9,304 nucleotides of DNA, taken from NCBI GenBank assembly GCA_028275245.1, contig JAPWVA010000025.1, forward strand, positions 1 to 9,304. The letters are read 5' to 3'. This document shows positions 6,535 through 9,304 of this stretch, piece after piece. Each line of letters begins with the position of its first letter. The stretch's first letter is position 1. This DNA is from Actinomycetota bacterium (GTDB lineage Bacteria; Actinomycetota; Geothermincolia; Geothermincolales; RBG-13-55-18). The translations under genes were made by a program, and so were the position numbers. The notes under the pieces were generated by a model that saw nothing but the letters and a program-made list of their open reading frames with translations, searched no databases and was not told the origin of the DNA.

Positions 6535-6641
6535 TCCGGAACTCCTTTTGCAAAATCCTCCCACGGGTATACCAAGATATTTGGCCAATTGTCTCGTAAC
6601 TGCGTCCGGAACTTCTTTTCGCAAAGTCCTCCCACGGTTAT
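6535..6641 (-). repeat. Imperfect 36/37-bp direct repeat upstream of rdgB
   Basis: The copies are at 6535-6570 and 6605-6641, 70 bases apart. They differ by three substitutions and one inserted base (33 of 37 aligned positions identical). Read with rdgB, each begins near ACCGTGGGAGGA and ends at GTTCCGGA. The copy next to the gene runs into the Shine-Dalgarno GGAGG (6537-6533). A TTGGCC follows both copies at different distances, so the duplicated unit may once have included the rdgB start. Confidence 0.8.
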
Positions 6642-6909
6642 CCCTGGAGCATGACCGGGTGAAGCACCCAGACAACCCCCGGACTTTTTGGCCAGGCCGG
6701 CCACGCGCCCACCTCCGCCAGCCCGGGAGGATGCCCTTGGAACGGGGGGTCCCAGCCATTTCCCTCCCGCGGTTGACCCCAGGAGCCCTCGCCAAGGGTT
6801 CCCAGGCCCGCTCACGTCTCCCCATCGGACCCACACCGGCTCTACCGCCGCGAAAGCCCGCGACACCGGGTGAAACCGATCTCAGGACCTACAGGGATCA
6901 GCCCAGGCC

Positions 6910-6928
6910 CCCGCCTAGCGGAGGCGGG
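6910..6928. repeat. Hairpin downstream of rph
   Basis: CCCGCCT (6910-6916) and AGGCGGG (6922-6928) are exact reverse complements around a 5-base loop. It lies 20 bases after the rph stop on the minus strand. No T run follows, so it could be a U-less terminator, an mRNA 3' stabiliser or a processing site. Confidence 0.45.
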
Positions 6929-6948
6929 AAAGCTCGGATATGGCGCTC

Positions 6949-7665
6949 TCACTCCAGGTCCAGCACATCCCGCTGGATCTTTAGTATCTGCTGGATCCCC
7001 TTCCAGGCCAGGTCCAGGAGGCGGTCCAGCTCACTTCGGGTGAAGGTCCTCTTCTCCGCCGTTCCCTGTACCTCCACCAACCTTCCGCGACCGGTCATCA
7101 CCACGTTCATGTCGACCTCGGCCCGCAGGTCCTCGTCGAAGTCCAGGTCCAGCAGGAACTCGCCGTCCACGATGCCCACGCTCACCGCGGCCACCTGGTC
7201 CTTCAGGGGTATTCGCTCCATCTCCCCCCTCTCCACCAGGCGTTTCATGGCATCGTGCAGGGCCACATAGGCCCCGTTGATGGAGGCGGTGCGGGTTCCC
7301 CCGTCGGCCTGCAATACATCGCAGTCCAGGATAAAGGTGATCTCTCCCATGGCCTCCAGGTCCGCCACCGCCCGCAGGGATCTCCCGATCAGGCGCTGGA
7401 TCTCCATGGTCCTGCCCACCGGCCTCCCATGGGACTCCCGGCTAATCCTCTCGGGAGCGGAGCGAGGCAACATGGAATATTCCGCAGTGATCCACCCTTT
7501 ACCCTCTCCTCGCAAGAAGGCGGGGACCCGCAATTCCAGGGTGGCAGTGCATATAACCCTTGTCAGCCCCATCTCCACCAGGGCTGACCCCTCGGCGAAG
7601 CTCATGTATCCCCGAGTAATCCTAAAGGGCCTGAGATCCTCGGCACCTCTACCGTCCTTCCGCAT
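6949..7665 (-). CDS. rph: RNase PH, phosphorolytic tRNA 3'-exoribonuclease
   Basis: RNase PH uses inorganic phosphate to remove nucleotides downstream of the CCA end of tRNA precursors and acts as a hexameric ring in the cytoplasm. The product is 238 residues, the same length as E. coli RNase PH. Family motifs are all present: MRKDGR at the start, GEGKGWITAEYSMLPRS at 53-69, GRTMEIQRLIGRSLRA at 84-99 with Arg85, the phosphate-binding GGTRT at 122-126, and the metal-binding acidic stretch LDLDFDEDLRAEVDMN at 172-187. The ATG is preceded by an AAGGTAGGG-like ribosome binding site. It starts 44 bases after the MBL hydrolase stop and its leader contains half of a tandem repeat. All tRNAs seen nearby encode CCA, so trimming of extra 3' bases is still needed. 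Confidence 0.97.
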   Translation of the reverse strand: MRKDGRGAEDLRPFRITRGYMSFAEGSALVEMGLTRVICTATLELRVPAFLRGEGKGWITAEYSMLPRSAPERISRESHGRPVGRTMEIQRLIGRSLRAVADLEAMGEITFILDCDVLQADGGTRTASINGAYVALHDAMKRLVERGEMERIPLKDQVAAVSVGIVDGEFLLDLDFDEDLRAEVDMNVVMTGRGRLVEVQGTAEKRTFTRSELDRLLDLAWKGIQQILKIQRDVLDLE

Positions 7666-7678
7666 GGCGCCCTACCTT

Positions 7679-7721
7679 TCGTACTCCCCTAAACCTCGTA
7701 TCGTACTCCCTAAACCTCGTA
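7679..7721 (-). repeat. 21/22-bp tandem duplication across the MBL gene stop
   Basis: On the minus strand TACGAGGTTTAGGGAGTACG plus one A (7721-7701) is followed directly by the same sequence with one extra G in the G run (7700-7679). The first copy encodes the last residues (YEV) and TAG stop of the MBL hydrolase; the second is noncoding and reaches the rph ribosome binding site. It is probably a recent slippage or unequal-exchange product. Confidence 0.9.
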
Positions 7722-8459
7722 CTCCTCCCCCTCCCGGGCTGCGAGGGTCTCCCCGCCGAAAGCCCAGCGGGCCTCGCGTAGAAGGGCATCTACCTCGAAG
7801 GTGGGCCAAACGTGAGTAATGATCAGCCTCCTGGCCCCCGCTTCAGCGGCCAATCTTCCAGCCTGGGGAGCGGTGAGGTGGCCATGGGCCGCCTGTTCCT
7901 CGTACTCCCCGGGGAGGGTGGCCTCACACAGGAAAAGGTCCGCCTCCCGGGCCGCCTCCCACACCCCCGGGCAGGGAGCCGTGTCCCCCGAATAGGCCAA
8001 CGTCCTTCCCCCCGCCTGCAGGCGTAGGCAGAACCCGCTCACCGGGTGTCGGGCGGGAAACGCCCTCACCGCCACCGAACCGAATCGGTACTCCTCCCCC
8101 TCCCGGAGTTCCTGGAAGGAGAAGACCTTCCCCAGATATCTCCTTCCCTCCTCCCCCAGGAGCGAACCCAGGAGCTCCTGGCCCCCGGGGGGCAGGAGGA
8201 GCCTCAGGCCCCAGGGCCTCTCCGGGTGGAAACGGAGGGCGTAGTAAAGGGGGTAGATGTCGCCGAAGTGGTCCACATGCAGGTGGGATACGACCACCCC
8301 TCCCAATCGCGTGATGTCCGCCACCTCCTGGAGACGGGAAAGGCAACCGTTACCCAGGTCCATTACCAGCACCGTGGATCCCTGTCTCACCAGGTAGCCG
8401 CTGCAGGCCCCGCCTGGCCGGGGATAGGTGCCGGATGCGCCTAGAACGGTCAACTTCAA
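7710..8459 (-). CDS. MBL-fold metallohydrolase, probable cyclic-nucleotide phosphodiesterase (Rv1339-like)
   Basis: The 249-residue protein has the full two-metal site of the metallo-beta-lactamase fold in its RNase Z-like form: SHLHVDH at 58-64 (His59, His61, Asp63, His64), His138 (FPARHP), Asp159 (SGDT) and His216 (ITHVW). It also has the GHLTAPQAG motif at 193-201. Its place between murI and rph matches M. tuberculosis Rv1339, which I recall as an atypical cAMP phosphodiesterase. That substrate is inferred for this protein; RNase Z activity is less likely, as no RNase Z exosite insertion is evident. I chose the TTG at 8459 because GGAGGTGAG sits about 9 bases upstream and the domain begins at once (KLTVLGASG). 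An upstream in-frame GTG at 8540 would add 27 residues but is too close to its Shine-Dalgarno. The start overlaps the stop of a 25-codon frame. Confidence 0.9.
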   Translation of the reverse strand: MKLTVLGASGTYPRPGGACSGYLVRQGSTVLVMDLGNGCLSRLQEVADITRLGGVVVSHLHVDHFGDIYPLYYALRFHPERPWGLRLLLPPGGQELLGSLLGEEGRRYLGKVFSFQELREGEEYRFGSVAVRAFPARHPVSGFCLRLQAGGRTLAYSGDTAPCPGVWEAAREADLFLCEATLPGEYEEQAAHGHLTAPQAGRLAAEAGARRLIITHVWPTFEVDALLREARWAFGGETLAAREGEEYEV

Positions 8460-8533
8460 CCCCCACTCACCTCCGCGAGGGAAAATCTCCACTGCCAAGT
8501 AATCCCCAGGGTTTTGCGGCCTGGGTGGATCAA
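8456..8533 (-). CDS. Possible 25-residue leader peptide created by a duplication
   Basis: A TTG at 8533 follows a perfect copy of the ribosome binding site used by the MBL gene (GGAGGTGAG, then TTG). The frame runs 25 codons to a TGA at 8458-8456, whose first two bases are the last two of the MBL TTG start (TTGA overlap). The predicted peptide begins MIHPGRKTLGITWQWR, contains two Trp, and ends in VSGG. It resembles no family I know. If translated, it would couple MBL translation to ribosomes starting after murI. It may equally be an untranslated by-product of the repeat. Confidence 0.35.
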   Translation of the reverse strand: MIHPGRKTLGITWQWRFSLAEVSGG

Positions 8534-8566
8534 CCCCCACTCACCTCCGCGAGGGAAAATCTCCAC
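8456..8566 (-). repeat. Perfect 37-bp direct repeat with a 37-base spacer
   Basis: The copies at 8456-8492 and 8530-8566 are identical. On the minus strand each contains GAGATTTTCCCTCGCGGAGG, then TGAGTGGGGG and TTGA. Copy 1 holds the end of murI with its TGA stop; copy 2 holds the Shine-Dalgarno and TTG start of the MBL gene. The intervening 37 bases (8493-8529) can form a hairpin, CCCAGG with CCTGGG around 9 bases. The arrangement looks like a duplication that moved the MBL start 74 bases away from the murI stop. Confidence 0.95.
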
Positions 8567-9304
8567 CCCCTGATGAGGGCAGCAAGGGCAGTTCCACCCT
8601 CTCCACCGCCTCCACCTCCGGTCCCAGGAAAATCCTCCCCAGGCCCACCGCCTGGTCCACATCTCCTGAACACATGAAGCGATATGAGGGCGGCCCGCTC
8701 GACTCCCGCAGGTATCCTCGCCGGCGCAGGTTCTCCTCCACCTCACGGGCCACCTCCTCGTCACTGGAGATCAACTTCACCCCCGGGCCCATGAATCTAC
8801 CGATAACCCCCTTCAGGAGGGGATAATGCGTGCATCCCAGGACGAGGGTGTCCACCCCCCTCCTCCTGAGCGGCCCCAGGTACCTGGCCACCTCGGCCTC
8901 CACCCGAGATCCCTCCACCTCGCCCCTCTCCACGAAATCCACCAGGGTGGGACAAGCCCGGGAGATAACCGTGGCCCCCGCATCCAGGGCCCGTATTGCC
9001 CGGAGGTAAGCGCGGCTCCTGATGGTCACCACGGTTCCTATGACCCCTATGCGACGGTTGCGCGTGGCCTGCACCGCTCCCCGGGCCCCCGGCTCCACCA
9101 CGCCCAGCACAGGGACCCGGCAATGGCGCTGTACCTCCAAAAGGCCGGCGGAGGTGGCGGAATTGCAGGCGATGACGATCAGCTTTACCCCCAGATTCTC
9201 CAGGAAGGACGAGATCTCCAGGGCGAAATTCCTCACCTCCTGGATGGTCCGGGGGCCGTAGGGACCCCTGGCGTTGTCGCCGAAGTATACTATGGACTCC
9301 TGGG
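8541..9304 (-). CDS. murI: Glutamate racemase, C-terminal part (5' end outside window)
   Basis: Glutamate racemase converts L- to D-glutamate for peptidoglycan with two catalytic cysteines. Both are present: the Cys of VIACNSATS (codon 9167-9165) and that of VLGCTHYPLL (codon 8834-8832). Near the edge the frame continues upstream as QESIVYFGDNARGPYGPRT, the family's substrate-loop region, so the start and the first Asp-Ser motif lie beyond 9304. The last residues, PSSGGGDFPSRR, are probably a nonconserved tail and lie in the duplicated 37-bp segment. The TGA stop (8543-8541) overlaps a GGAGGTGA ribosome binding site. First visible gene of the murI-MBL-rph-rdgB order. ACNSATS instead of the common ACNTAS is a mild variation. 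Confidence 0.95.
   Translation of the reverse strand, partial: QESIVYFGDNARGPYGPRTIQEVRNFALEISSFLENLGVKLIVIACNSATSAGLLEVQRHCRVPVLGVVEPGARGAVQATRNRRIGVIGTVVTIRSRAYLRAIRALDAGATVISRACPTLVDFVERGEVEGSRVEAEVARYLGPLRRRGVDTLVLGCTHYPLLKGVIGRFMGPGVKLISSDEEVAREVEENLRRRGYLRESSGPPSYRFMCSGDVDQAVGLGRIFLGPEVEAVERVELPLLPSSGGGDFPSRR

Larger units (their letters stand above)
6528..6948 (-). other. Long gap between rph and rdgB
   Basis: A 421-base gap is unusual inside a cluster whose other visible gaps are under 90 bases. On the minus strand, directly after rph, there is a 7-bp perfect hairpin (6928-6910). Further down comes a hairpin with stem CTGGGTG/CACCCGG (6671-6655), then the two copies of the 37-bp repeat before rdgB. 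Two overlapping frames are open across much of the gap, one of about 100 codons and one in frame with rdgB, but neither resembles a known protein. I see no convincing promoter. Confidence 0.45.

Noticed and set aside
6529..6834. A roughly 100-codon minus-strand gene between rph and rdgB
   Set aside because: It has no recognisable family, no clear ribosome binding site and an Arg/Gly-rich composition typical of noncoding GC-rich frames. Kept only as a possibility in the gap finding.
6528..6866. A 320-residue RdgB with a long N-terminal extension
   Set aside because: The upstream 113 codons are low-complexity, GC-driven sequence crossing a direct repeat. The TTG at 6527 has GGAGG at the right distance and gives the normal family length.
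8456..8566. The 37-bp repeat with 37-base spacer as a minimal CRISPR array
   Set aside because: There are only two copies, they lie over the end of murI and the ribosome binding site of the next gene, and no cas gene is near. A local duplication explains it.

Overview
The window looks like chromosomal DNA from a GC-rich bacterium, most likely a deep-branching actinobacterium. Three things point there. The order murI, metallo-beta-lactamase (MBL) fold hydrolase, rph, rdgB is the one I recall for Mycobacterium tuberculosis Rv1338-Rv1341. ClpX has the Walker A version GPTGCGKT that I associate with actinobacterial ClpX. TTG and GTG starts behind strong Shine-Dalgarno sequences are frequent. Only one ClpP is seen next to ClpX, unlike the clpP1-clpP2 pair of many Actinobacteria, so the lineage is a suggestion and not a firm call.

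Layout: the end of an unrecognised plus-strand gene lies at 1-138. After a 428-base convergent gap comes the protein quality-control cluster on the minus strand: trigger factor (tig, 3947 to 2544), clpP (2479 to 1865) and clpX (1835 to 567). A tRNA-Leu on the same strand sits just upstream of tig. From 4171 to 5903 there are no credible protein genes. This stretch holds tRNA-Arg and tRNA-His (plus), tRNA-Pro (minus) and tRNA-Gly (plus), promoter-like -10 boxes, and GC-rich hairpins of unknown role. From 9304 down to 5904 the minus strand carries murI (5' end outside the window), the MBL-fold hydrolase, rph and rdgB.

The genes are housekeeping. Tig folds nascent chains and ClpXP degrades tagged or misfolded proteins. 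MurI makes D-glutamate for peptidoglycan, the MBL protein is a probable cyclic-nucleotide phosphodiesterase, RNase PH trims tRNA 3' ends, and RdgB removes non-canonical purine nucleoside triphosphates. I see no defence system, mobile element or CRISPR array.

The most unusual signal lies between the genes. All four junctions of the murI-MBL-rph-rdgB cluster carry a short local duplication: 37 bp perfect, 21/22 bp tandem, about 37 bp at 70-bp spacing, and 30/32 bp G-rich tandem. The 37-bp copy duplicates a ribosome binding site with its TTG start. This creates a 25-codon reading frame that overlaps the MBL start.
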